From the NCBI GenBank assembly GCA_017432325.1, contig JAFRJJ010000046.1, positions 1 through 35,865 on the forward strand: a DNA stretch of 35,865 bases, written 5' to 3'. A model generated the notes under the pieces. That model ran no database searches, was not told the DNA's origin, and was given only the letters and a program-made list of their open reading frames with translations. How positions within the stretch are numbered: position 1 is the stretch's first letter; every line of letters starts with the position of its first letter. The stretch comes from Solobacterium sp. Its GTDB lineage: Bacteria; Bacillota_I; Bacilli_A; Erysipelotrichales; Erysipelotrichaceae. This document shows positions 1 to 8,783 of the stretch, piece after piece. Both the position numbers and the translations under genes were made by a program.

Positions 1-92
1 CCGCAGTCCAGCATGATGTATTTACCGCTTGTTTCAATGACATGGCAGCTTCCCGTCACTTCATGGTCTGCCCCGATAAAATAGAGTTTCAT
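1..92 (-). CDS. MBL-fold metallo-hydrolase (CPSF/YSH1-like), N-terminal fragment
   Basis: This is the first 30 codons of a gene that runs off the left edge. The N-terminus (MKLYFIGADHEVTGSCH, then a strand ending in MLDCG) is the opening typical of MBL-fold proteins of the RNA exonuclease / CPSF-73-like group, where G-A-x-x-x-V-T-G-S-C-H precedes the first beta-hairpin. The start is supported by an AGGAAG ribosome binding site about eight bases upstream. Members usually have about 450-540 residues with a beta-CASP domain and act on RNA, but the catalytic HxHxDH motif lies outside the window, so the function is inferred from the N-terminus alone. Confidence 0.75.
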   Translation of the reverse strand, partial: MKLYFIGADHEVTGSCHVIETSGKYIMLDC

Positions 93-115
93 AATATGAT
101 CTTCCTGTCATGATG

Positions 116-142
116 ACGGATCACGATTTTATAATGATCCGT
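116..142. repeat. Inverted repeat between MBL gene and carboxylesterase
   Basis: ACGGATCA (116-123) and TGATCCGT (135-142) form a perfect 8-bp stem with an 11-base loop. It lies downstream of the carboxylesterase stop and just upstream of the MBL gene start, both on the minus strand. No T-run follows on the minus strand, so it may be an operator or a weak terminator. Confidence 0.45.
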
Positions 143-202
143 ATTGTTATCTTTCAACTCCATTATACAGTTGAACGGAGCACAAGGATAAGGAAATGAA
201 GA

Positions 203-1975
203 TCATTCATTTCCATCATTCCAGCCGTACATTCTGTCCAGTATCCCGTACAGTTCCAGTTCAGGAACTCTGGTCATTCCAAAGCTGTTTCCGAATTCCA
301 GCAGCTTGGAAGAGTCTTCCGACTGTTCAAACGCCTGCAGTTCCTGATCATTGGGTTCACCGGTTCTGATGAAGTTTGCCCAGTATCCGTGCATGATCGC
401 AGAAAGATCCCTGTCACCGTTCGTATAAGCCTTTGAATCTTCCGCCAGCATTCCGAATACGTATGGCAGTTCCCCGCTGTGCCAGCTGCCCAGTCCTTTG
501 TTGTCCTTGCTGAAAAGGTATTCCCAGGCGGGAACGTGATTCTCATTCTCCAGACGGTTCAGGCAATAATGCGAATAATTGAAGAACATCGCACCGTAGA
601 TCCTCGCCCAGTATTCATCCGCCTGTTCATCTGTTTCCGGATGATACAGTTCGAGCACTTCATCGGCATACTCGCCGAACCACCTGCGGATACGTCCTTC
701 ATAGTCTTTCAGTTTTGCATGATTGAAGATGATGAACGGGCCGCTTTCTTCCTTGTTGAAGCCATGGATCACTGCTTCCTCATTATGGATCCCCTGCTTC
801 CTGAGATGATACGGCGTATCCGTCAGGACATAGCCGTCAATGGTGATATGATGCTGGGAAGCCTGTTCGCTGACGAGCGTTTCCGCAGGCAGCTGCCGGA
901 GTTCTTCCAGGGAGGAACAGCCGTGCCGTTCCATGAGTGCCTTCCCGGATGCCAGCGCCGCTTCAAACAGGCGGTAGGAATGCGGCGGTTCAGGAGAAGA
1001 TGCCGTAGAACTTTCCATGACTGCCCGGCGGAAAAGTCCCTTTGCAAGAGAAGAAACACACAATGCGTCCACGCATACAGCGCCTGCGGATTCCCCGATG
1101 ATCGTAACATTGTCCGGGTCACCTCCGAAGTGTTCAATATTGTCCCTCACCCATTCGAGTGCCTTGATCTGATCGAGCAGACCAAAGTTTCCCGCTGTTC
1201 CTTCTTCCTCAAGCATTTCTTCCGTTGCCAGAAAACCGAATACACCAAGACGGTATCCCATGTTGACTGTAATGATACCGTCTTTCGCGAAGCCTTCCCC
1301 GCTGTAGTCAGAAAACCATGTCTGTCCTGTCTGCAGGGATCCGCCATGGATGTACACCGCTACAGGCGCCTTCTCAACGCTTCCCGCAGGCTTCCAGATA
1401 TTCAGGTACAGGCTGTCCTCGGAGTTTGCCGCACGGTAGTTGTCATGCAGGGAAAACCTGTAATGACGGTATCCGATGATCTGCGCCATCGATCCCATGA
1501 ACGGCAGGTTCTGTACCTGCATGGACATCGGCGCAAACGTATCGCATTCCAGAACGGATGACCATGGCTCCGGATCCTGCGGCTTCTTCCAGCGCAGTTC
1601 CCCGACGGGAGGCGCGGCATAAGGAATACCGGCAAACAACTCAACACCGCTGTCCAGTACAACGCCCCGGACATCGCCATACGCCGTTTCATAGACATCT
1701 GTTTTCCCAGGATTTCTGCTGTTGGAAGCAGGAACACGGCGGACCGGCGGCCAGCTGACCAAGATGATGCAGGCGCAGAGCGCAAGATAGCCCAGCACAC
1801 TGAGACCTTTCTGCCACCATTTCCAGGTCCCCATATATTTCCTGCCGCAGAAAACAAGCGCGGCTGCAGCCGCAATAAACAGCAGCCAGCCTAATATCGT
1901 ATGATGATTCAATTCCAGAAAAGCACACATCAGTACACTGATCAGTATCGTAAAGCTCCATCCGAGAACTTTCAT
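203..1975 (-). CDS. Membrane-anchored type B carboxylesterase
   Basis: A 590-residue carboxylesterase of the cholinesterase/para-nitrobenzyl esterase family, which hydrolyses carboxylic esters. Family signatures are visible: EDSLYLNIWKP near 186, the oxyanion-hole YIHGGS near 208, and the nucleophile elbow GESAG with Ser296. The likely triad partners are Glu410 (GFNKEES) and His499 (SWHSGE). Unlike ordinary soluble family members, about 95 residues precede the catalytic domain and contain three hydrophobic segments (about 3-20, 29-43 and 58-74), so the enzyme is predicted to be anchored in the membrane; the orientation is not clear. The start has GAGGAACGG just upstream, and that site overlaps the end of a MerR-like fragment 10 bases away, so the two are probably co-transcribed. 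The substrate cannot be read from the sequence. Confidence 0.88.
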   Translation of the reverse strand: MKVLGWSFTILISVLMCAFLELNHHTILGWLLFIAAAAALVFCGRKYMGTWKWWQKGLSVLGYLALCACIILVSWPPVRRVPASNSRNPGKTDVYETAYGDVRGVVLDSGVELFAGIPYAAPPVGELRWKKPQDPEPWSSVLECDTFAPMSMQVQNLPFMGSMAQIIGYRHYRFSLHDNYRAANSEDSLYLNIWKPAGSVEKAPVAVYIHGGSLQTGQTWFSDYSGEGFAKDGIITVNMGYRLGVFGFLATEEMLEEEGTAGNFGLLDQIKALEWVRDNIEHFGGDPDNVTIIGESAGAVCVDALCVSSLAKGLFRRAVMESSTASSPEPPHSYRLFEAALASGKALMERHGCSSLEELRQLPAETLVSEQASQHHITIDGYVLTDTPYHLRKQGIHNEEAVIHGFNKEESGPFIIFNHAKLKDYEGRIRRWFGEYADEVLELYHPETDEQADEYWARIYGAMFFNYSHYCLNRLENENHVPAWEYLFSKDNKGLGSWHSGELPYVFGMLAEDSKAYTNGDRDLSAIMHGYWANFIRTGEPNDQELQAFEQSEDSSKLLEFGNSFGMTRVPELELYGILDRMYGWNDGNE

Positions 1976-1985
1976 TTTCCGTTCC

Positions 1986-2129
1986 TCATTTCAGATACAT
2001 TGTATGGACCTGGCGCTGTTTTGTACAGCCGGGCTGCACTGAATATGCCGGATAACCGATCCGGTCATGGTAATGCAGAAAACTGCGTTCTACGCCGATC
2101 AGATGTGCCAGTTCACTTGTTATAAACAT
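1986..2129 (-). pseudogene. Truncated MerR-type DNA-binding domain (remnant or micro-regulator)
   Basis: A 47-codon frame starting at an ATG with GAGG six bases upstream. The first 25 residues (FITSELAHLIGVERSFLHYHDRIG) follow the MerR N-terminal pattern: recognition helix-turn-helix, then Y-x-D-x-I-G. The frame then diverges before the conserved G-Y-R-x-Y wing and stops after 47 residues, whereas MerR proteins have about 110-300. It ends right at the ribosome binding site of the carboxylesterase. I read it as the remains of a MerR regulator that once controlled the downstream esterase. A functional HTH-only peptide cannot be excluded. The identity rests on one motif. Confidence 0.45.
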
Positions 2130-2239
2130 ATTAACCTCTGCAGATGTATTAAATGCGGAAATGATGTGCAGCGGCTGTGCAATGCTTTGATGCGAATTAT
2201 CGGAACTGCTCAAAAATGACAGCAATCTGCATAAAGGGT

Positions 2240-2269
2240 ATGACGTTCCTCGGAGGTATCTGTCATAAT
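2240..2269 (+). promoter_or_regulatory. Candidate promoter of the GH31 glucosidase gene
   Basis: CATAAT (2264-2269) preceded by TG one base earlier makes an extended -10, with ATGACG (2240-2245) 18 bases upstream as a weak -35. It would start transcription about 45 bases before the GH31 start codon. No operator is obvious here, and the call is tentative. Confidence 0.3.
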
Positions 2270-2320
2270 GAAGTCATCTGAAACAAATTGCATGATCATC
2301 ATATGCATGGAGGAAGACCT

Positions 2321-4861
2321 ATGAAGATCTGTTACCGGGCAGAAACAGTCACTCAGCAGAATAATTGGTTTTCGGTATTCTGCGATGACATTGAATTCAG
2401 GATCTGGTTTCTGACAGATGATATCCTGCGCATCAGGGCAGGTTTTGACAAAACGTTTGACGAGGCATCTTACAGCCTTGTCATGACTGCGTGGGATTCC
2501 CGGACGGATGATCTTATGCGTCCTGAACGGAAACGCGTTGAGACTGCGGATGCCGTATTGACAGACGGTCCTGAGGAAGCTGTCATACAGGGAACACACC
2601 TGAAAGCAGTCATTCATAAAGACCCGTTCTATATTTCTGTCTATGATACGGACGGAACGCTGATCCACCAGGATATCCCGGAGCTGGGCTGGCGGGAAGA
2701 TCCGAATCACCGCAGACAGCATACCTCACGTATCGAAGCAGATGATCATTTCTACGGCTTCGGTGAAAAGACAGGTAAGCTTGATAAAGCGGAATGTTAT
2801 ATGACAATGGCTCCCGGGGATGCTATGGGATACAACGCGGCAGAGACTGATTCCCTCTACAAGCATATCCCCTTCTATATCCGCCTGAACGGGTCAACAA
2901 AAAAGGCTGCAGGATACTTCTACCACAATACAGCGGAGTGTTCCTTCAACATGGGACGGGAGAAGCGCAATTACTGGCACCGTTATTCCACATATTCCAC
3001 GGATGCCGGAGATATCGATCTGTTCCTGATCAACGGTCCTGATATGCATGATGTCATCCGCCGCTATACGGACCTGACCGGCAAATCCGCCCTGCTTCCC
3101 AAAGCAGCTTTGGGATACCTTGGTTCCTCGATGTACTATGCGGAACTTCCGGAGAACTGTGATGACGGGATCATCCGTTTCATTGATACAGCCAGGGAAG
3201 AAGATATCCCGATCGATGGATTCCAGCTGTCTTCGGGATACTGCGCAGTTGAAACAGAAGAAGGTATCAAGCGCTGTACATTTACCTGGAACCATCAGCG
3301 TTTCAAGGATCCTGCCGCTTGGTTCAGTGCCATGAAGGAACGCGGCATCATCGTTTCACCGAATATCAAACCCGGTTTCCTCCTCTCACATCCCCTGCTG
3401 GAAGAAATGAAGGAAAAAGGAATGTTCATCAAGGCAGACCCGGAACTTCCTGCCGGATCACCCGGCAGTCATGAGGGACTGGCTGTCGGTACCTGGTGGG
3501 GAGGACCCGGACTCTTCGTTGATTTCACGGATGAAGCTGTACGCAAAAACTGGAAGGAATATATCACCTCTGCCCTGCTGCAGTACGGATGCCGTTCCAT
3601 CTGGAATGACAACTGCGAATATGATTCCCTGACAGATAAGGACTCTGTTGTGTCATTTGAAGGCACAGGCAGTACGATCGGAACGCTGCGTTCTGTGATG
3701 GCGAACCTGATGTGCCGGCTGTCGAATGAAGCCATCGAAGCATATGATCCTTCCGTTCGTCCTTTTAGTGTATGCCGGGCAGGACATGCGGGCATCCAGC
3801 GCTATGCCCAGGTTTGGGCAGGCGACAACCTGACATCCTGGGAGACCTTGCGTCACAATATCCCTACCATTCTCGGCATGGGACTTTCCGGTGTTGCGAA
3901 CAACGGATGCGATGTCGGAGGATTCTACGGCCCGGCGCCTGATCCGGAGCTGTTTGTGCGGTGGGTCCAGAACGGCATCTTCATGCCCCGCTTTTCGATC
4001 CACTCCACCAACACGGACAACACCGTAACCGAACCATGGATGTACACGGAGATGACACCCATCATCCGGGAAGCCATCGATCTGCGTTACAGGATGATGC
4101 CGTACCTGTACGCTCTTGAATACCGTGCGCATGAAGAAGGCCTGCCGGTCATGGAGGCTGAGTGTCTTGTGTTCCAGAACGATCCCAAGACATATGAAGA
4201 AGGCACTGACTTCATGTGGGGAGAATATATGCTTGCGGCAAATATCGTTGAACAGGGACAGACTGTGCGGCAGGTCTATCTGCCTCAGCTGTCATGTCCG
4301 GATGAACGATGGTATGACTTTGTCACCCGGGAAGCATTCACGCCGGGAAGTGAGATCAGCCTGAATGTGGATATCCGTTCCATTCCGCTGTTTATCAGAA
4401 GCGGTGCCGTGATCCCGATGTCCATGAACCGGCTGACAAATCTCAGTACGCAGAAAACAACGGATATGAAGATCCTGTTTGCGCCGGATACCGACAGTAC
4501 ATTCACCCTGTATGAAGATGACGGATGTTCCAATGATTACCGGAAAGGATGCTATCTGAAAACAGAGATCAGTGTTCATGCCGGTGTGCAGACGGTGATC
4601 TCGTTCCGCAATGAAGGCAGCTATGAAACAGCTGTTGAGCGTATGGAGCTGGATGTCATCCATCGTGAAAAGGCTCCGTTCTATGTGATGCTGGACGGAC
4701 GTGAGCTGCCGCACTTCCTGCACAGAAAAGAATATGAATCAGCTTCTGAAGGCTGGTATTACAGTCAGTCGCTCAGGTCCGTGCAGATCAGGTATGATCA
4801 TCCTAAAAAAGACCATGAGGTACTGATCAGCTTTGCACAGCTGGACCTGATCGGTATGTGA
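2321..4861 (+). CDS. GH31 family alpha-glucosidase
   Basis: An 846-residue glycoside hydrolase of family 31, retaining enzymes that release glucose (or xylose, or sulfoquinovose) from alpha-linked glycosides. The N-terminal beta-sandwich contains the FYGFGEK loop. The (beta/alpha)8 barrel follows, with IWNDNCEY carrying the likely nucleophile Asp430 and WAGDNLTSW carrying the likely acid/base Asp502. C-terminal beta domains end the protein. I chose ATG 2321 because a GGAGGAAG site sits five bases upstream; an in-frame ATG at 2288 would lack such a site. There is no signal peptide, so the enzyme is cytoplasmic. Its position beside the trehalose PTS and phosphotrehalase genes suggests a role in intracellular alpha-glucoside breakdown. 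Substrate specificity within GH31 is not decided. Confidence 0.9.
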   Translation: MKICYRAETVTQQNNWFSVFCDDIEFRIWFLTDDILRIRAGFDKTFDEASYSLVMTAWDSRTDDLMRPERKRVETADAVLTDGPEEAVIQGTHLKAVIHKDPFYISVYDTDGTLIHQDIPELGWREDPNHRRQHTSRIEADDHFYGFGEKTGKLDKAECYMTMAPGDAMGYNAAETDSLYKHIPFYIRLNGSTKKAAGYFYHNTAECSFNMGREKRNYWHRYSTYSTDAGDIDLFLINGPDMHDVIRRYTDLTGKSALLPKAALGYLGSSMYYAELPENCDDGIIRFIDTAREEDIPIDGFQLSSGYCAVETEEGIKRCTFTWNHQRFKDPAAWFSAMKERGIIVSPNIKPGFLLSHPLLEEMKEKGMFIKADPELPAGSPGSHEGLAVGTWWGGPGLFVDFTDEAVRKNWKEYITSALLQYGCRSIWNDNCEYDSLTDKDSVVSFEGTGSTIGTLRSVMANLMCRLSNEAIEAYDPSVRPFSVCRAGHAGIQRYAQVWAGDNLTSWETLRHNIPTILGMGLSGVANNGCDVGGFYGPAPDPELFVRWVQNGIFMPRFSIHSTNTDNTVTEPWMYTEMTPIIREAIDLRYRMMPYLYALEYRAHEEGLPVMEAECLVFQNDPKTYEEGTDFMWGEYMLAANIVEQGQTVRQVYLPQLSCPDERWYDFVTREAFTPGSEISLNVDIRSIPLFIRSGAVIPMSMNRLTNLSTQKTTDMKILFAPDTDSTFTLYEDDGCSNDYRKGCYLKTEISVHAGVQTVISFRNEGSYETAVERMELDVIHREKAPFYVMLDGRELPHFLHRKEYESASEGWYYSQSLRSVQIRYDHPKKDHEVLISFAQLDLIGM

Positions 4862-4872
4862 GAAAGACCAGG

Positions 4873-4904
4873 ACAGCGGTTTCGGAATGAAGCCGCTGTT
4901 TTTC
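4873..4904 (+). terminator. Intrinsic terminator after the GH31 gene
   Basis: ACAGCGG (4873-4879) pairs with CCGCTGT (4893-4899), the inner TTTC/GAAG extends the stem, and TTTTTC follows. Confidence 0.85.
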
Positions 4905-4975
4905 TTTCTGTCCGGTCTATATTCTCATTCATGAGTTCCGCAGATATAGCGGTACCGGCAGATCTCAATTCACAC

Positions 4976-5009
4976 CGAAAAACAGGGCCCGCTTCCGCTT
5001 GGGCCCTGT
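4976..5009 (-). terminator. Intrinsic terminator after treC
   Basis: On the minus strand an 8-bp GC-rich stem, CAGGGCCC with GGGCCCTG (5001-5008 and 4983-4990), closes a 10-base loop and is followed by TTTTTC. It lies 13 bases past the treC stop and ends the treB-treC unit. Confidence 0.92.
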
Positions 5010-5021
5010 ACCTGAAGCATA

Positions 5022-6662
5022 TTATTTCTTGTAAAGAATGACTGTTTCATACGGTCTGAGGACCATATGAGCTGCCGGCTGCGCGTCACTGTAGTTGCCC
5101 AGCAGGACTTCATAGCCTGTCAGATCCAGATCGATCTCTGTCTGCTCAGCGAAGAAGTTGCTGACGCAGATGAGTGATTCGTTTTCGTATTTTCTTTCAT
5201 ATGCGAAGACTTTTTCATGATCTGCCAGGAGTTCATAGAACAGGCCTTCCTGGACGACCGGCATTTCCTTGCGCATCCTGATCAGTTTCTGATAGAAGGC
5301 AAAGATGGAATCCGGATCCTGGAGCGTCTTTTTGACGTTGATCTCACGGTAGCCTTCAGCACACTGGAGCCACGGTGTTACATCGGAGAAGCCTCCGTTT
5401 TCACTGTCATCCCACTGCATCGGTGTGCGCGCGTTGTCACGGGATCTTTCCTGCAGGATGTGCAGGACTTCTTCCCTGCTCTTTCCCTGGGCAAGCAGGA
5501 CATCGTAGATGTTCTTGCTTTCGACATCCACATACTGGCCGATGTCTGTGAAATAGGCATTCGTCATGCCGATCTCTTCACCCTGGTAGATATACGGCGT
5601 ACCTCTGAGCATGTGCAGCATCGCTGCCAGCATCTTGGCGCTTTCTTTACGGTATTCTTTGTCGTTGCCGAATCTGGAGACGGAACGCGGCTGGTCATGG
5701 CAGTTCCAGAACAGCGCATTCCATGCGTCCGCTTCCTGCATGCCTGTCTGCCACTTGCTCAGCAGCTTCTTGAGTGCCATGAAGTCAGCGTCCTGCAGTT
5801 CCCACTTCATCTGGTTCTTGTAGTCGACCTTGAGGTGATGGAACGAGAATACCATATCCAGTTCGTTGCTGTCGGCACCTGCGTACTGTACGCAGTTCTC
5901 GATCGTAGTCGAGCTCATTTCACCGACTGTCAGGTGTTCTTCATCCTGACCGAAGCTGGTACGGTTGAGTTCCTTCAGGTATTCATGTTCTCTCGGTCCG
6001 TCGGTATAGAACTGACGTCCGTCGTATTCGTTCGGATCATCGTCGTATGACCATTTTGAGATCAGGTTTATGACATCAAATCGGAATCCGTGAACACCTT
6101 TTGCCCGCCAGTAATTGACGATATCCGAGCATTCTTTTCTGACTTCGGGATTCGTCCAGTCAAGGTCTGCCTGGGTCACATCGAACAGGTGCAGGTACCA
6201 TTCATCAAACTTTTCGACATACTCCCATGCGCTTCCGGCAAACTTGGACTGCCAGTTGTTCGGCGGCACGCCGGGACCCTTTCCCTTTTTCCAGATGTAG
6301 TAGTTCTTGTATTTTTCTTCACCGGCAAGGGCTCTTTTGAACCACTCATGTTCCGTTGAAGTATGGTTGAACACCATGTCGAACATGATGTCGATGCCGC
6401 GCTTTCCTGCTTCTCTGACAAGATCTTCGAAATCTTCCATCGTGCCGTAACGCGGATCGAACTGCCTGTAGTCGGCGACATCATATCCGTTGTCCCTTTG
6501 CGGGGAAACGATCATCGGATTAAACCAGATATAATTGATTCCCAGCTCCTGCAGATAATCCAGGTGTTCGATCACACCGCGTATATCTCCCCAACCATCA
6601 TGATTTGTATCCTGGAATGATTTCGGGTAGATCTGATAAACAATTTTATCTTTTTTTGCCAT
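5022..6662 (-). CDS. treC: Trehalose-6-phosphate hydrolase (alpha,alpha-phosphotrehalase)
   Basis: A 546-residue GH13 enzyme that splits trehalose 6-phosphate into glucose and glucose 6-phosphate in the cytoplasm (also named treA in Bacillus). The conserved GH13 regions are in order: DMVFNHTS near 95, GFRFDVIN with nucleophile Asp196, TVGEMS with acid/base Glu248, and NCHDQP with Asp323. The GFRFDVINLISK and CHDQPRSVSRFG forms are those of phosphotrehalases rather than oligo-1,6-glucosidases, and the gene follows the trehalose PTS gene by only 12 bases with an AGGAGG site. Length is normal for the family (about 540-560). Expression should follow the treB promoter and its operators. A dextran or isomaltose glucosidase role is the main alternative but fits the context less well. 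Confidence 0.92.
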   Translation of the reverse strand: MAKKDKIVYQIYPKSFQDTNHDGWGDIRGVIEHLDYLQELGINYIWFNPMIVSPQRDNGYDVADYRQFDPRYGTMEDFEDLVREAGKRGIDIMFDMVFNHTSTEHEWFKRALAGEEKYKNYYIWKKGKGPGVPPNNWQSKFAGSAWEYVEKFDEWYLHLFDVTQADLDWTNPEVRKECSDIVNYWRAKGVHGFRFDVINLISKWSYDDDPNEYDGRQFYTDGPREHEYLKELNRTSFGQDEEHLTVGEMSSTTIENCVQYAGADSNELDMVFSFHHLKVDYKNQMKWELQDADFMALKKLLSKWQTGMQEADAWNALFWNCHDQPRSVSRFGNDKEYRKESAKMLAAMLHMLRGTPYIYQGEEIGMTNAYFTDIGQYVDVESKNIYDVLLAQGKSREEVLHILQERSRDNARTPMQWDDSENGGFSDVTPWLQCAEGYREINVKKTLQDPDSIFAFYQKLIRMRKEMPVVQEGLFYELLADHEKVFAYERKYENESLICVSNFFAEQTEIDLDLTGYEVLLGNYSDAQPAAHMVLRPYETVILYKK

Positions 6663-6674
6663 TGTCGTTCCTCC

Positions 6675-8588
6675 TCAGTTCAGTCTAATTATATCTGTAT
6701 CTTTTGCTGAAACAGTACCTTCCTTGAGAATTTCGACTGTACCGCCGTTTGTGAAGACGACCGGTGTTACAACTGACTTGCCCTGTGAACGGATATAATC
6801 CAGATCAACTTCTGTCAGCAGGTCACCCTGTTTGACAACATCGCCCTGTTTGACGTGGGGTTTGAATCCCTTGCCGTTCAGTTCGACTGTATCCATACCG
6901 ATATGGATCAGGATCTCCATGTCAGCTGCGGTTCTCAGACCATATGCATGTCCAGTCGGGAAAGCAACTGTGATCTCGCCGGAATACGGTGCATAGAATT
7001 TTCCGTCTGTAGGATCGAATGCAATACCGTCACCCATTGACTTGGAGGAGAATACCTTGTCTTCCAGTTCCGTAATGGGAACGATCTTGCCGGATACGGG
7101 AGCGATGAATGATTCATTCTTCATTTCTTCTGACAGAGCAGCTTCAGCAGCTTCTTCCTCTTCGTCGGAGAACAGTTCGCCTGTTTCAGGATTGATCCTC
7201 TTCTTACCGATCATAACTGTCAGAACGAACGGAACGACCAGGGCGATCAGCATTGCGACCGCGAAGATGAACATATATTTCGGGAAGATCGAAATGATAC
7301 CGGGCAGACCGCCGACACCGATGGATGCGGCTGTTACGCCGAACGCGGTGGAAACGATTGCTGCCAGGCAGGAGCCTGTCATTGCACAGTAGAAGGGCCA
7401 CTGATACTTCAGGTTGATACCGAACATTGCAGGTTCAGTAACACCCAGCCAGCAGGAGATCATGGACGGATAGTTTACTTCCTGTGCTCTTGTATTCTTC
7501 TTCTGAAGATATGACATACCGGCAACGGCAGAACCCTGCGCGATATTTGACAGCGCGATCATCGGCCACAGCATTGTCCCGCCTGTTGAATTAATGAGCT
7601 GCAGGTCGATCGCATTTGACATGTGGTGCAGACCCGTAATGACCAGAGGGGCATAGAAGAAACCGAATACAGCACCAAAGAGAACTCTGAGATTTCCGGA
7701 GATACCTGCCATAACGAATGCAGATACATATTCACCGAGTTTCCAGCCGATCGGGCCGAGCACGAAGTGCGCAGCCATGACCGCAAGAAGCAGTGAGCAG
7801 AACGGTACGAGGATCATCTGGAGGACCTGAGGTACGACCTTCTTGAAGAAACGCTCCAGATATGTAAGTGTGAATGCTGCGAGGATCGCCGGAATAACCT
7901 GTGCCTGGTAACCGATCATACGGAAGCTTGCGAAACCGAAGTTCCATGTATAATTCGGAGCCCATGCATCAGCTGCCATACCGGGAACGCCATACGCATT
8001 GACCAGCTGGCCGGAGATCAGTGTGAGACCGAGGACGATACCGAGCATCGGTGTTCCGCCCATTTTTCTCTGTACGGACCAGCAGATACCAACAGGGATA
8101 CCTGTGTGGAATACGGCTTCGCCGATGATCCACAGGAATTTATCGAGACCAGCAAGGAATGTTCCTTCCTGGAGTGCAACAGCTGTTTCGAGAATGTTTC
8201 TGAAACCGAGGATCAAACCTCCGCAGATGATCGCAGGGATCAACGGTGCGAAGATCTCGGCAATGTTGGACATCGCCTTCTGAATCGGTGTCTGGTTGTC
8301 TTTTGCGGCGATCTTTGCGGCATCCTTGGATACACCTTCGATACCTGCAATACCGGTGAATTCTTTGTAGAAGTCAGCGACTTCATTGCCGATAATTACC
8401 TGGAACTGACCGGCCTGTGTAAATGTTCCCTTTACGGAAGGAAGCGACTCAATTTTCTTGATGTCAGCCTTTTTCGGATCTGCGAGGACAAAACGTAGTC
8501 TCGTGACGCAGTGAGTGATGGCGTTGATGTTTTCCTTGCCGCCCACGTAGCCGAGCAGTTTGGACGCATCATCATAGAATTTTCCCAT
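6675..8588 (-). CDS. treB: PTS trehalose transporter, EIIBCA fusion
   Basis: A 637-residue phosphotransferase permease that imports trehalose while phosphorylating it to trehalose 6-phosphate (also called treP). It is a three-domain fusion. An N-terminal EIIB carries the phosphorylated Cys27 in THCVTRLRF. A central EIIC of about ten membrane segments spans roughly residues 110-460. A C-terminal EIIA of the glucose type has the active histidine at about 562 (IHIGMDTVEL). Bacillus TreP lacks its own EIIA, so the fused EIIA here would let this permease work without a separate EIIA-Glc. It is the first gene of the treB-treC operon and faces the divergent repressor gene treR across a region with five operator-like palindromes. 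Confidence 0.93.
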   Translation of the reverse strand: MGKFYDDASKLLGYVGGKENINAITHCVTRLRFVLADPKKADIKKIESLPSVKGTFTQAGQFQVIIGNEVADFYKEFTGIAGIEGVSKDAAKIAAKDNQTPIQKAMSNIAEIFAPLIPAIICGGLILGFRNILETAVALQEGTFLAGLDKFLWIIGEAVFHTGIPVGICWSVQRKMGGTPMLGIVLGLTLISGQLVNAYGVPGMAADAWAPNYTWNFGFASFRMIGYQAQVIPAILAAFTLTYLERFFKKVVPQVLQMILVPFCSLLLAVMAAHFVLGPIGWKLGEYVSAFVMAGISGNLRVLFGAVFGFFYAPLVITGLHHMSNAIDLQLINSTGGTMLWPMIALSNIAQGSAVAGMSYLQKKNTRAQEVNYPSMISCWLGVTEPAMFGINLKYQWPFYCAMTGSCLAAIVSTAFGVTAASIGVGGLPGIISIFPKYMFIFAVAMLIALVVPFVLTVMIGKKRINPETGELFSDEEEEAAEAALSEEMKNESFIAPVSGKIVPITELEDKVFSSKSMGDGIAFDPTDGKFYAPYSGEITVAFPTGHAYGLRTAADMEILIHIGMDTVELNGKGFKPHVKQGDVVKQGDLLTEVDLDYIRSQGKSVVTPVVFTNGGTVEILKEGTVSAKDTDIIRLN

Positions 8589-8603
8589 ATTATCATCCTC
8601 TCC

Positions 8604-8619
8604 ACTTGTTTATACAAGT
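8604..8619. promoter_or_regulatory. TreR-type operator a
   Basis: ACTTGTTTATACAAGT, a near-perfect palindrome of the TTGTNTANACAA type known for TreR operators, just downstream of the predicted treB start point. Confidence 0.75.
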
Positions 8620-8628
8620 TCTGTATTT

Positions 8629-8657
8629 AATATACCTCGCTTGTTTAAACATGTCAA
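8629..8657 (-). promoter_or_regulatory. treB promoter
   Basis: On the minus strand a perfect -35 TTGACA (8652-8657), a 17-base spacer and a -10 TATATT (8629-8634). Operator b fills the spacer and operator a lies just past the expected start point, a classic repression layout. Confidence 0.85.
8639..8654. promoter_or_regulatory. TreR-type operator b
   Basis: GCTTGTTTAAACATGT, a palindrome with core TTGTTTAAACA lying between the -10 and -35 of the treB promoter. Confidence 0.75.
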
Positions 8658-8670
8658 TCAGAAACACCAC

Positions 8671-8686
8671 ATTTGTTTAAACATGT
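8671..8686. promoter_or_regulatory. TreR-type operator c
   Basis: ATTTGTTTAAACATGT, centred 32 bases from operator b, upstream of the treB -35. Confidence 0.7.
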
Positions 8687-8701
8687 TATAAATCAATAGT
8701 C

Positions 8702-8717
8702 ATTTGTTCAAACAAGT
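8702..8717. promoter_or_regulatory. TreR-type operator d
   Basis: ATTTGTTCAAACAAGT, centred 31 bases from operator c. The central bases differ (TTCAAA). Confidence 0.65.
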
Positions 8718-8754
8718 AAAATGTCCGGTTTTCTCCGCTGTGCTGTAATTTATT

Positions 8755-8783
8755 TTGACAAATTGATTATTTTTTTGTTTAAA
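8755..8783 (+). promoter_or_regulatory. Candidate treR promoter
   Basis: TTGACA (8755-8760), a 17-base spacer and TTTAAA (8778-8783), whose -10 lies inside operator e. An alternative is TTGTTT (8775-8780) with TATAAT (8799-8804), spacer 18. Either one is covered by operator e. Confidence 0.55.

Noticed and set aside
479..1561. A 360-codon plus-strand frame opposite the carboxylesterase gene
   Set aside because: It is antisense to an intact gene with clear catalytic motifs, has no ribosome binding site or recognisable domain, and is Cys/Arg/His-rich like a shadow frame.
5217..6050. A 277-codon plus-strand frame opposite treC
   Set aside because: Antisense shadow of a strongly conserved GH13 gene, with no motif or start signal.
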